Shown here one piece after another: positions 1 to 10,566 of a DNA stretch of 24,641 nt (positions are counted from its first letter, which is position 1; every line of letters begins with the position of its first letter). Below the pieces are notes generated by a model, which saw nothing but the letters and a program-made list of their open reading frames with translations, did no database searches and was not told where the DNA came from. A program made the position numbers and the translations under genes. This DNA comes from Chalciporus piperatus (taxonomy: Eukaryota > Basidiomycota > Agaricomycetes > Boletales > Boletaceae). The stretch lies in contig JBBPTG010000323.1 in NCBI GenBank assembly GCA_038093975.1, forward strand, positions 1-24,641, read 5' to 3'.

Positions 1-892
1 GTGGTGTAAGAAGTGCGACCAAACGATCGCCAGAGGCGGCCCCCCGCACTCGTGCGACGGATCAAATGAGCTCAGAAAGTTGATGAAACACATGGGTTGG
101 AAAGCTTGTCCTCGTGCGTCTCTCCTCCATGTCTATACACACCTCGTGACGTTCAAATCCATGTTCAGAATGTATGACGCCAATCCAGAGAACAACGGGG
201 TGTGATCACATCACGGTAAGTGTCGACTTCACTCTAGTTCGCCATGCAGTCTAACTTGGTTTTTCACCACTTAGTGCATCGTGCCTGGATGCAATACCCA
301 CTTTTGCTACCTCTGCGGCGAAATGATAGCCCGTGCACCTCCGTCGCAACAAGTGGGACCGGAAGTGATGGCGCACAATGTCAGGTGTCCGGTTAACAGA
401 CCACCTCGCTCTGACGAAACGGATCATGCGCCGTTCATCCCCCCTCTCCCAACTGTAGAACATGTAATGAACCCCGGGCCTCACATGGGATTGCAACCAC
501 CCGAGGCTCCGACTCATACATTAATCATGGCGACTCGCGATGGTCGTGGGAATGTGGTACGCATACCGCGTGGTTGGTACGAACCTCGGGCCATTTCTCG
601 GCGTAACAGACCTCCTCGCTCCGACGAAAGGGATCATACGCCGTTCATCCCCCCTCTCCCGACCCTTGAAACCGTAGAAGAGGTAACGAACGCCGGGTCC
701 TACATGGCATTGCAACCACCCGAGGCTCCGACATTAACCAGGGCGACTCGCGATGGTCGTGGGCGTGTGGCACACATACCCGCCCCGCCGCCTGGTTCGT
801 ACGATCCCCAGGCCCCTGGTGAGTACTGGCAAATGGTGGCTGCGCATGTGCTCAGCCGTGATAATCGTAATGCTCGGCCGGAAAGGACGTGA
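1..892 (+). CDS. RBR-type E3 ubiquitin ligase, C-terminal part (5' end outside window)
   Basis: Partial gene in three exons: about 2-113, 169-215 and 275-892 (stop TGA 890-892). Intron 1 is 114-168 (GTGCGT...TTCAG) and intron 2 is 216-274 (GTAAGT...CTTAG). The splicing was chosen because it restores a RING2 signature: WCKKCDQTI and GGPPHSCDGS at the end of the IBR part, then GWKACPQC, TTGCDHITC and CNTHFCYLCGE. RBR ligases take ubiquitin from an E2 onto a RING2 cysteine and pass it to substrate; the expected catalytic Cys is the last residue of GCDHITC, codon 275-277, the first codon of exon 3. RING1 and the start of the IBR lie upstream of the window. After RING2 the protein continues for about 190 residues rich in Pro, Arg and Asp, made largely of two copies of one unit. 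It converges on giant gene A, with 443 bp between the stops. The family call is firm; substrate is unknown. Confidence 0.86.
395..814 (+). repeat. Two-copy tandem repeat in the tail of the RBR ligase
   Basis: Two in-frame units start at 395 and 605, a period of 210 bp. Each opens with AACAGACC and encodes NRPPRSDE, then DH.PFIPPLPT, LQPPEAPT and ATRDGRG. The second copy has small in-frame insertions and deletions. The unit lies outside the catalytic RING2, is proline-rich and is probably disordered. Confidence 0.88.
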
Positions 893-1335
893 TTTGGACC
901 AATGGTTAAAGTTGCTTGTCATGATGACGGAATCCTTGTATGTATACGTATGATTTTATTTATGACAATATGATTCCATGCAAGTTGTCTAGGCAAGCCG
1001 TAACGCCGCGTGAGCGAATCAGAATATCCAGCCTCTCCCAGACCACGGCAAAGTTCGACATGATGCGTCATCGATCGAGCGCCACGCATCCGAGGAGTGA
1101 CCGAGATTGTTAAGGAGACGATGATGCTAAACTGGAGGATGCTCAAGTGGCGCGAGCTGCAGAGAATCCTCCAATACGCAGTGGTCCGAACGAGCGTTCC
1201 ACGCTGGAAGGGGGACTTCGACCGAGACACGTCGAGCAGTAGCAAAGTGTATTACGAACACTGACTCGGTCAGTCTACCCTTGTGCAGACTAAGAATCCT
1301 AGTGATACGAAACAGTAGTCACGGATAGCATTTGA
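893..1335. other. Convergent intergenic region, RBR ligase / giant gene A
   Basis: This 443-bp stretch lies between two convergent stop codons. It should hold the 3' UTRs of both genes. I saw no recognisable gene and no clear AATAAA. A small palindrome, ACTGAC-TCG-GTCAGT, lies at 1260-1274. A 108-codon ORF on the minus strand (919-1245) has no recognisable motif and is not called. Confidence 0.6.
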
Positions 1336-4300
1336 TTAATGCATCAACGCTCCTCTTGGCTTTCTCAACGATTCCGCAATTCCTAAGAATGTCTCCGCGA
1401 GTTGGACCTATTCACGAATGTCGTCGAGGGTTAACCAACGTCGGAGAAAATCCGCAACGAGACAACGTACCGTATCGAGTGCCTTTGTGAACGATGAAGC
1501 GATCGTCGCAGCAGCCGGAGCGAGCGGGTCCCTCGGTGCGTTGTCTTGCGCCTCGTGCGCGATCTCTGCCATCCTACGAAGGTATGTAGAGGAAGCATCG
1601 GGACCGAAAGAAACAGAGTGGAACGACAGTGGTTTTCTGCAAGTGGGTGGGGCAGTCAGTTCAACGTCAATGTCAGTTACGTTACAACCACCCACCCAAG
1701 TCGAACGGCCGTGCGGCAAAGGTCCTGCATGATATTGTCTCCGATGCTGCATTCGCCATCTGAAAGGAAAACAATGACTGGACACCTTTTTGCTGGTGAT
1801 GAGTACTTATGCGGGCGAGGCTAACAAAAATAGATGTACCTCTCTGTGCTCCAGCTCTGCTCCATGACGGTCTGTGCTTGCTGGATCGCGAGACTAAAGT
1901 TGGTACCACCATGAGTGGTGAAGGGAAGCAAGTGATCTAACAATTGGTCCGGAGAGCTCGTAAAGTCATTCACAATGGGGTTTGCAACCCCGTGGTCAAA
2001 CAAGATCACACTGTACGCATCTCGTCGAGCAGCATGAGAGCCGGCGATAGCTGCCGCGCGAGCGCTCCAGAAGCTGTGCAGCGAGGAAAGAACGGCCCCG
2101 AATCTGTTGTTTGAACGAGCTATAATGCGAGGCGATGCTGGTGTGTTGGGAAGCGGTTGTCTGTCGCTGTAACTCATGGAACCAGAGCTATACGGGAGGA
2201 GGGTGAGCAAACCACGATTAAAAGACGATTAAAAGGAGCGCACTGGTCTGCCACAAAGATGCTGTGTATCATCCGCGAAGTCAATATTGGACGTGGTATG
2301 AGAATGGCATGGGTGAACTTACACATGGAAGGCTTGTTGCATCACCACGGGGTTCCTGCAAGAGAATTGGTGTCCGTCCTGCGATATGTAGCCCATACCT
2401 GCAGGCCCAGTGTTGGGGTTTAACGGAGCGTGGAAAAGTGGTAGGACACAATAAGAAGGTAGCGCTGCATTTCCAGCCGCGGCAGTATGCTCAGGACCTG
2501 TGCATTGTCGTTAGTATGCGTTTGACCAAACGTAACACCATCTCGTCTATCATACCTCTACACATTGAATCACTGCGGACGGATGAGTCAGAGAAATACA
2601 CTCAGTCGTAACCCAACACACCATTTGGCAAAGTTCGCTTGTTCTTCCTTCGAGTACGGGTCCCTGAAGCCTGTCCTCGACTCAGACATCGGCTCATATA
2701 TGATGCAGCAAACATTGCCTTACCGCTTCTCTTCCAAAAGAGATTATGCGTGAGGAAATCTTTGGGCTTATCGGGATCCGGCTGTAGCCTCTTCGTGATG
2801 TGCTGTATCTCCGGATTGCCCGCACATGCAGCTTCGTCGTGAGCTCGGCAGTAATCGATGTGGACGTGCCTGCCCATCGCTTGGCAGACGAGGCTGCACA
2901 TCATAGGTGCACCCTCATCGTTGGTGGAGAAGTTTCTCCCTTCGATCTCGAGCGAAACATCGTCGGGCCCATCCACCGTCCAACGAGCACGGGACATGGA
3001 CCCATGACGCGTCTCGTGTTCTTGCTGAGGATGACCTAAATGATTGTCAGCAGAAAATATGGGCAAGATGTCGACGACGACGACGTACCCAGAGGTAAAG
3101 TGCAGAAGTAACCGCAGTTTTCACACCTGGATCAGTCGTCAGAGCAGGGAGATACACGGAAAATCTAGACGAGCATACCTGGCTTCACAGAAATGAATGA
3201 CTTTGCTGTCGAGGCTGTGATTGTGAGGGCCCCTATGTTTCGTGGCACCTGGCGGGATAGGCTTGATGCATTTCAACCGCTTGGCGACTGTGACACCAAT
3301 CATTACAACCAACCGAGCTGAAACGTCAATATTCCAACGAACCTTGAATGTACTGTAGACAGCCCGTTGGTATGAGAACACACATGGCGAGAATCGTAAG
3401 TGCGTTCGTACCTTTGTATACCGGAATGTCTCGTTTCTTCCAGTGAAGGTCGCTTCAATCGAGTGCGGCGCAGTTTCGATCTCGCAAATACCAGGTGCAG
3501 AGCAAATGGAAGTGCACAAGTGTTCTTGTCTGTTCACTGTCCGTCAGAACAAGAAAGGCATTACAAGTTGCACACGCACCCGCAGAGGTGAATCGCGGAG
3601 GGCTCCAGACCGTGCATGTGATCCTGGTCAGAGCACAAGCGTTTGCACAATTGACACTGGATGGAGCAAAATCGAGCGTCGCATTCGTGTTGATCATGAG
3701 CGACACCGCTTCAACGTCGGTGAGCTCGGGTATCTCAGTACTTATGCCCAATCGAAAACCAACCTTGGAATTCGGCATGTCCCGGCACAAGAATATACAG
3801 AGCCGTCGACCAACCTCACACCAGATAAACCACACGGCTGGCGAGAGCACATATGAGCCGTCATCGATAGCGAATCGTAGTATGCACTCCTTACCTTGCC
3901 GCATTCATGGTTTGGCGCAGCGCACAAGTGTTCGTCATCGGGATGGTCAATAACCTTGATCACAATTGAGTCGACGGAGCAAAATCCCACCCAGAGGGAC
4001 CTACCTTTGCGCATACATCAAGACACCCGTGCCTCCCTTCGAATTTGCATGATTTCCCGCACAAGTGCTGTTTCGCGACACATCTGCGAAAGATGTCAGT
4101 GAGTCAGAGCGCTATATGTCAATGAAGCTAGAACATACATGTGCTTTCCTGCATGACCGGCACTACAGTGAACACTGATCAGCACCCGCCGACCTCGAAG
4201 TCCAGAATCACTTACGTCATAGTACACGGTTTATGCTCCTCAGAAGCCTCCAAACAGAAATCACACTCATGCGCACACAAGTGATCCGTCCGACAATCGT

Positions 4301-7300
4301 GTGGCCCAGAATGAAGTCGACTCTGAACACAAGACAACTGGCAACCCGAGCACTGCAACTTGCATAGCTGTACGTTGCTCCTCAGATCCACGACTGCGTT
4401 GTCGAAGTTTCGCTTCAGCTCATCGATGCTGGCAAGTCCGGGTTGGAAACGCGAGAGGTTCTGAGTGAGCCATTCCTGTACGTGGGCGACACGGAGATTG
4501 ACAATGGTCTCGAGATGATTGGATAGACCTGCGATCCATTCAGCTTCGGGCATGTGAGGACGATGTTCGCGTCCGTCCCAGGCGGTTCGGAGGACTGTTA
4601 GCATGCGTTCTCGGAATGTAGACTGTTCTGTGCCGCCGCCAGAAATGAACAACTGGTGGGGTGTATCTGGAAGGTCCACTGGTAGATCTGTGTCCAAGTT
4701 CTGGGCCGAGAGTTAGTAGTGTGAAGGGTGCGTGGCGAGGAGGGCAGATCCCACCTTCAACGGTTCCCGCTCCGGATCGATCTCCGCATATCCAAAGGCC
4801 AACGCATTGGCAAGCAGCCTCGAGATCAACTGTGCCCGATGAGACGCCATAGTTTCTGCGCAAAAGAACAGTCAAACACTCCTCTACGAAAGTCAACTGC
4901 AGTGAACTTACGAGACATCGCACCCCAGTCGTTCGCCTTAAAACGTTCACGTGTCAACAAAAGTGAAACAGCATCAAGAGGTAGACTGACCTTCAACTTC
5001 GCCATCAATGTCTTCATCATATGTAAAAATTCTCCGGCCGCTCGGTGCGTGACGTCTTGTTGATCCAGACGTTTCTTGAGTACCGGGAACAGCTTATAAA
5101 ACTCCTTTGACTCGATAACGGGCCTGAACATTCATGAGTAACGTATGGGTACTTGTGTGACAAGGGTGTAAAGATCTTACCATGGGATGATGTTGAGCTT
5201 TCCGGCATGGAGGCGAGAGATGAAGTTTGATTCCTGCTCATCTTGTACGATCCTCTGGAACTTCAGCGAAAACCTAGGAACATACACCGAATGAATGACC
5301 AGCACGACTGAAAGACAAACTGAACCCACTCTTTCGCGATCTCGGCCTTGTCAGAATCGACGACGTCCTATGAAAAACGAACGAATCAGATAACGACCTA
5401 CTCGTGACTCATGTTTACCCCAGCCCACCTTGATAATGATGACCAACGTCGACTGGAACAGCGACGGATTCGCTTTCGGATCCAACACCGTCGAACTCGA
5501 TTGGAAGGACTGGAAAAGCCCGGTGATATCACGACTCAACGCAAAATTGTTACGGAACAACACCTGAACGCGAGGTCGAGTTTAAGATGGGCTTTCGTCC
5601 TGCTGATCAAGGAACTCGTAACGACATACCAAGTTCGAAATGGCTGTGTTGAACAAAACGAGCAGTGTGTCCTCCTGTGCCGAACGCTCGATGCTATGGA
5701 CACCTGCATGTATGCGCGGTCAGCGAAACGAGCCTCTCAAATACTAATGTGGCCAACCTTCGAAATCCAAAGCGACGATCAACGCGTCTTCAGTGGGCGT
5801 CACCGACATCCAAACCCCCTCCGTCGTACGCATCGCCGACCCCGCAAACGATGTATCCACCAAATGATTCAACGCAAAACTCTTCCCCACAGACTGTTCT
5901 CCCATCGACGTCACCACCTTGACGGGCTACACTCATCGTCAGAACCCATACGAATCACGAGGAGAAGAAGACACTCCATTGCGAACGCACCTTGGAAGCC
6001 ATGTACGATTGGAACAACGACTCATACCACCCAAACGAAAGATTATCGACGATCCTGTTCACGTCTGCTCCCAACAACGACTTCTCCAACTCGGGTGAGG
6101 ATACACCGTCCTTGAGCGGAATGAACCGATTCTCTTTCGCAACCGCGATATGGATCGGAATCAAACACAAGAAATCGACGATCCATTCGCCAGCGCGGTA
6201 TTGCGAGACGTTCCACGGACGAGAATCGGGCCCAATTTCGAGTAACTCGGAGGCGAAGACAGCAAAGGATGCTGAAGAGACTTTGATCGATTTGAGAACG
6301 TCCCCCGTAGGTTTCTTGGTCGCACGTTCGAAAGCTTGAATCAGCTCGGCAAAATGAGGCGCATACATCCCATAATCCCGATCAGTGACGAACACCAACG
6401 TCTTTTGGCTCCTCAAACTGGACGAAGAAATCGTCTCGCGCTGGACAGCGGGCAACACCGGGAACCGAGTCCATACTTCGGAGAAACAGTCTATGAGACA
6501 ATTGTGAGCGGTAGCGTGGGCCGAGCGGGTGGACGAGCCGCGGATGCCTTTTTCCTTGAAAGTGAACTCGGTGACTTTGCGAGTGATGTCGAAAGCGTAT
6601 GATTGACAGAGGTGTTGGGGTAAATCGAGCGCGAGTAGGTGAACCGCCGTCCTGCTGATCAGCGAAGTGACGACGGGATTCATCTCGACGGTCAAGCCTG
6701 GGATGTTCAACGGAATCCCCTCCGTTGATCCAAAGGTACTCCAGTGATAAGCTGCCACAGCCAAATCATTTCCCTCGGCTTGCGCGACCAGCAAACAGGA
6801 ACCGTCTGGCGTAGAGCTTACGCTATACGGAATCTGTTTGAGATCGAGAGTAGCAGGGCTGTGGATTGCCTCATTAATCGGCCAAGATCGAGGCAAGGAA
6901 ACGGAGACGAAAGGAGACACACCGGAACTGGAGTGTCACGAGCGAGAAAACCCTGGCCTGAGCCTGCGAATCTACGAGCAACACTTCCTCGCTCCCGCTC
7001 ACGAAGCACGCCCCAAGAATCAATGTTCCATCAGCATACCACTGATTCAACGAGATCGAACTTCCCAGAGCCTGGAAACGTCTCGCATCGTCGAACACAA
7101 AGATATGCAGTTGGAGCTATGTTGCGCAAGACACACGAATGTCAACCGAAAGGGAGATGCAGTCTCGGCCAAAAACTTACTTTGTCCGCCGAGACGACGC
7201 ACAGCATCCTCTTCGATTCATCGTAGGCCAACAAGAAATTATGTCCGATCTTCTCTCGGTTCAACGCTTTACCATGACCATGTTTGATAGCACCATCCAT

Positions 7301-10300
7301 GGCAGCGAGATTCTCGAGGTATATCGTCAGATTCCCTGCACGATCGGCTACGACCAGCAACAGTTTCTCTCCCTCAAGCAACTGCGCTCGTCTTCCAAAA
7401 GACAAAAGGCTCAGTTTCAGACCACGACAAACAAACACGAAGGAGTAACGTACATCACGGAATGAGAGATGGGCATCTTGAAGCTGTGCTCATACCGGAA
7501 TCGTGGTGAAGGTATGAATGTCGGATGCATCTGCAGCTCGTGTTGATCTTGAGTGGTCAAGTTCATCAAGCGGACTGTATAAACCGCCGTTGGGTCTTCT
7601 TGCGTCTCCCTTGATCCCGAGAGACGATAAAGCGTCGATGAAGACCAACCTACAGACTTTATGAGCACAATACCGCGTGCATGACGGGTCGATCCTCTAC
7701 CATAGTGCCTCTCCTGTCTCATCTCGTCCACCATATCGATGTGCAATGTGTGCCTGTAAACGACGACGATAACTTTCCCCTCTCCAATCAAAAGCACAAC
7801 GAAAGAAACTCACGTATAAGCACTCTGAGCCGACATCCCATTGACATGCTGAATCAAACCCTCTCTCAACTTCCTCTGCTCTGCCTCCGCTCTACTCGCA
7901 GACTCGTTCTCAATCCTCTGCGCACACTGCTCAATCTGAATCTTCTCCATCGCAGGGAAAACCTTCTTCAACAACCGCCCAACAGCGATCTCGAGATCTT
8001 GAAATGCAATATTCTTCACCTGATCGCAAATCCCTCTCACCGCGGGGAACTTTGGAGAAGCTTGTTCTTCAAGCTTGTCGATATTGGTCAAGAACTTGCT
8101 GTCAGTTGCCTCATCCGCATTCCTCATCGCTTGCGTGACGATATCGTCTATCTCGTTCGCTTCTGCATCGTTGAACGTGATCAAGTTTCCCCAGGTCCTC
8201 GGATTGAGCGTCGCCTTCGGCTTCGGACCCACTTTCATCGCTTCTTTCACTTGCTCCAGCTCTCCAAACAAAGCAGCTTCGAGGATACGATGTTTGTCGA
8301 TCCTTTTAGTCTTTTTCGAGAGGACTGCGAGTTCTCTGAAGAGACAGAGACGGCCTTTAGATTTTTGATAGTCGTGATTTTTGATAGGGGCTTTCAAGGC
8401 TTGCTTGACCTGTTTCGTGAACTCATCCTTTGCCTTTGGATAGACTGATAGAAACTTTGAGAAAGGTTCTATGATGATTGTCAGTATCACACCTCCTAAG
8501 GTGCCGTGATAACCATACCAAAATGCTCGACAGGTTTCTCATTTAGCTCAGCACCATATGGGAAGACCTCCCGATCGAAGCACCTGTACTCACATCACCA
8601 TTCCCACCCATCAATCAGTACAAGAGAAGCCCACTCACGGATACATCCGCACAATTTCATCAACGATGGCTTCATGAACAGATCTCCGAAGCGTCGCAGA
8701 ATCCTTTTTCAATCTCGTGGTAGCCTCCTTAACGTCCGACTTCGCTTGTGAACCAGAGGTACTCCGAATCGCCGTAGACTCGTGTTTCCATTTACTACAC
8801 TCTTGCGGGAAACGTCTGTCAAGTCCCGACCGCACGAGTATCTTGAGGGACTCATCGTCCAGTGCTTCGTTGATACGAAGGCAATCCGTGTTCCTGCGCA
8901 CAGCAAGAATATCGCTCGTCAGAGGACGCAACTGCCACGAGTGAAGGAGCACTAACACAAGCGATCCGAGATGCACGAAACTGATCTCTGTGCCTTTGAA
9001 AGTCTCAACTTTACGCCTCGCCTCCCGATATTCGACAGTCATGAACCCCTGAGCTGTCTCTCCAAACAACAAACACGGCTTCACAGCGTCCTGTTTCGTC
9101 GCGTCTTCGCTGCCCTCCTCTGGGGCCACGATCTTCTCGGAAACGGCCTGTAGTTCCGAATATGAGTGACTCAAGGACCATGTGATGCAAGAGAAACATT
9201 GGATTACCTGGAACCCTTCACGAACTTGTACAGACTCCTCTTGCTCGTTGGTTTGTGCCACCTCGAAAGTGAACATCCGATCCGATTCGTCTTGATCGGG
9301 TTCTTTCATATCCAAGTCATTTTCCCCATTATCGCTCCAAACAATCGTTTGCGCATGTTCCGGTGAAATCAAGGCAACAACCTGGTCGCAAATCTTCGTA
9401 AGGTACCTAGGGATGGGTGGTAAGCTTGTTTGTGAATACGGGAGAGGCGAGAATCAACCAACCTCATGAATGTCACGCGATTGCGACGAACGGAGGACAC
9501 TGCCGCGTCGTCCCAGCTCGTTTCCTCTGGCCAGTACAAAAGAAAGATCTGGTTGGCATCACCCTGTTGTGCGGCGCCTTTGACGATGTACAGGCCTGAA
9601 CGGAGAAATGGCTTCGTAGGAGCGTTTGTGTCTGCATTAACTAGCAGCTGGGGGGCGCTGTGAACCGTGCGAAATCAAAATTTACGAAAACGAAAAGTGG
9701 AAACTCAGAACGTACATAGCATCGTTTATAACGCCGAGTTGCAAAAGGAACCTCACGATTTCCTCTTTGCTTCCATAGACTCCGACGGGTTTGATGATGA
9801 ACTTGTCGAGGGCCTTGAAGTTGACCCTCGTCATGGATGCATATGCTCCTGGACAAACGTTGTTGATGAAGGCCTCAAGCGAATTTTGTGAGATGATGAT
9901 CTTGTCGACTGATAACAATCAACAAACCATCGAAAGACGTCGTTGCGTTGGTACACTCACCAAGGCCTCCACTGCCCCCTTCGGAGATCAGGTCAAGGAC
10001 ACGATACATCCCGTTGATGGAGTACGCCAAGTCGAGCTCGGCATGGTGGGAAGAGGGGACGTCCAAATCCATCTACAAAACCACGTTAAAACTGCATTCG
10101 TGCTCGAATCCCATCAACATACCTGATCGTCCGATAACAGAGATTCGTACAAGCTTTCGCCGCTGTCGACCACCGTGCCATCTACTTCCATATGCACTAC
10201 TGAAGGAGAGGCAGTCGACTGAGAATCCTCATCCGAAAAGAATTGTTCTTGAGCGTTGTTGACGAGCGTTTCCGGTTGCATGCGATGAGAGTCTGATGGA

Positions 10301-10513
10301 TAAGGCTCTATGTCGAACTTCAACGCTGGTCGACCATCCACCCAAGGAGGATCTGGGGCACCCTAAGCCAAACCTTTGTCTGTTTGACGCCACATGACAC
10401 GCACCTTGAGCTTTCTGTTTACCTTTGTCAGGCTTGGGGCCATCGTACATGTCGTCAGAGTCGTCAGAGTCGAATAGTTTTCGAGGTTTGTAGCTATCGT
10501 AGCTATTGTCCAT
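1336..10513 (-). CDS. Giant protein A: unknown N-terminal region, GBP/VLIG-like GTPase, Cys/His zinc-site array, VWA domain
   Basis: Start ATG 10513-10511; stop TAA 1338-1336. About 40 exons, roughly 2,300 codons. Traced exons include 10513-10405, 10352-10123, 10072-9961, 9908-9716, 9657-9463, 9406-9208, 9147-8957, 8893-8639, 8583-8519, 8495-7814, 5926-5758, 5703-5630, 5563-5429, 2572-2556, 2261-2244, 2187-1840, 1785-1696, 1636-1471 and 1407-1336. Domain order: acidic low-complexity start; unrecognised conserved region (7814-10072); beta-rich segment (about 6560-7753); GTPase (about 5330-5926); helical linker; Cys/His array (2556-4370); VWA (about 1640-2330). The start was chosen because gene B opens with an equivalent first exon and both have a TATA-like box about 50 bp upstream. 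I found no frame break in the parts traced. The junctions of exon 11 (7753 to about 7476), which may contain a further intron, and several Cys-array exons are approximate. No signal peptide or membrane segment was seen, so it is probably cytosolic. Cellular role unknown. Confidence 0.87.
1637..2332 (-). other. Giant protein A: von Willebrand factor A domain
   Basis: Read on the minus strand the domain starts FHVIFVAD and continues H-S-G-S-M, giving a MIDAS motif D-x-S-x-S. It continues with the conserved Thr in GGTNFSLAI and ends its core with FLSDGEC, which supplies the third metal-site Asp. A bound divalent cation and ligand binding are therefore expected. The motif is assembled from an 18-nt exon (2261-2244) and the next exon (2187-1840). 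Intracellular VWA domains usually mediate protein-protein contacts; the partner here is unknown. Confidence 0.9.
2556..4370 (-). other. Giant protein A: Cys/His-rich array (multiple predicted zinc sites)
   Basis: A run of mostly short exons encodes dense Cys and His motifs: LCKLQCSGCQLSC, HDCRTDHLCAHECDFC, QHLCGKSCKFEGRHGC, DDEHLCAAPNHECGK, HECDARFCSIQCQLCKRLC, EHLCTSICSAPGIC, CENCGYFC and CSLVCQAMGRHVHIDYC. The repeated C-x3-C, C-x2-C and H-x-C spacing is reminiscent of NF-X1-type or other multi-zinc folds, but I cannot assign a named family. Most Cys and His positions I compared are conserved in gene B. This segment links the GTPase half to the VWA domain. Confidence 0.75.
2796..3033. repeat. 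Near-identical tract shared with gene B, copy 1
   Basis: Aligned to 13081-13318, this 238-bp stretch differs at 4 positions by my count. It encodes the Cys-array segment from HPQQEHETRHGSMSR to about the QHITKRL motif. Flanking sequence toward 2640 drops to roughly 90% identity, and the GTPase exons differ at 31 of 169 positions. Confidence 0.9.
5330..5926 (-). other. Giant protein A: GTPase core, guanylate-binding/VLIG-like
   Basis: Exon 5926-5758 encodes PVKVVTSM then the P-loop GEQSVGKS (G1, 5902-5879). TTEGVWM follows where guanylate-binding proteins carry a TKGIWMW-type segment, then ALDFEG (G3, D-x-x-G) split by the intron after 5758. Exon 5703-5630 carries SIERSAQED and LLVLFNTAISNL; exon 5563-5429 carries LFRNNFALSRDITGLF and ends VIIIK, followed by DVVDSDK from 5367. 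VIIIKD stands where GBPs have a T-x-R-D-type G4. This fits the GB1/RHD3/VLIG group of large GTPases better than Ras-like ones. Confidence 0.82.
7814..10072 (-). other. Giant protein A: conserved N-terminal region of unknown function
   Basis: Exons 3-10 encode about 630 residues well conserved with gene B but not recognised as a named domain. Landmarks in order: AYSINGMYRVLDLIS, DKIIISQNSLEAFI, CPGAYASMT, FIIKPVGVYGSKEE, GLYIVKG, NQIFLLYWPEETSWDD, LISPEHAQTIVW, LLFGETAQGFM, ILVRSGLDRRFPQEC, VILTIIIEPFSKFLSVYPKA. The exon of 8495-7814 is charged and helical-looking. Function cannot be assigned from sequence alone. Confidence 0.7.
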
Positions 10514-10560
10514 TGTGGTGACAAAGGACGATATCTAGGTGATTGAATTAAACTCTCGCC

Positions 10561-10566
10561 TTTAAA
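10561..10566 (-). promoter_or_regulatory. TATA-like box upstream of giant gene A
   Basis: TTTAAA lies 48 bp upstream of the proposed ATG. Gene B has the same TTTAAAGG-[CA]-GA context at a matching distance, and both share a GATATCGT-[CT]-CTTT element between box and start (10523-10535 here). Conservation in otherwise different upstream DNA suggests a core promoter. Confidence 0.55.

Noticed and set aside
114..274. RBR ligase as a frame-broken pseudogene
   Set aside because: Reading through gives a stop, but introns at 114-168 and 216-274 restore the full RING2 Cys pattern, so the gene appears intact.
919..1245. 108-codon open frame on the - strand between the RBR ligase and giant gene A
   Set aside because: No motif, and it lies where both 3' UTRs are expected. 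Nothing supports it beyond the absence of stops.
5411..6115. 234-codon open frame on the + strand
   Set aside because: It runs across the introns and GTPase exons of gene A in antisense. Its Arg/His/Thr-rich composition is typical of a shadow frame.
7681..8448. 255-codon open frame on the + strand
   Set aside because: It is antisense to exon 10 of giant gene A, which is conserved in gene B; the + frame is not kept open in the paralogue and has no motif.
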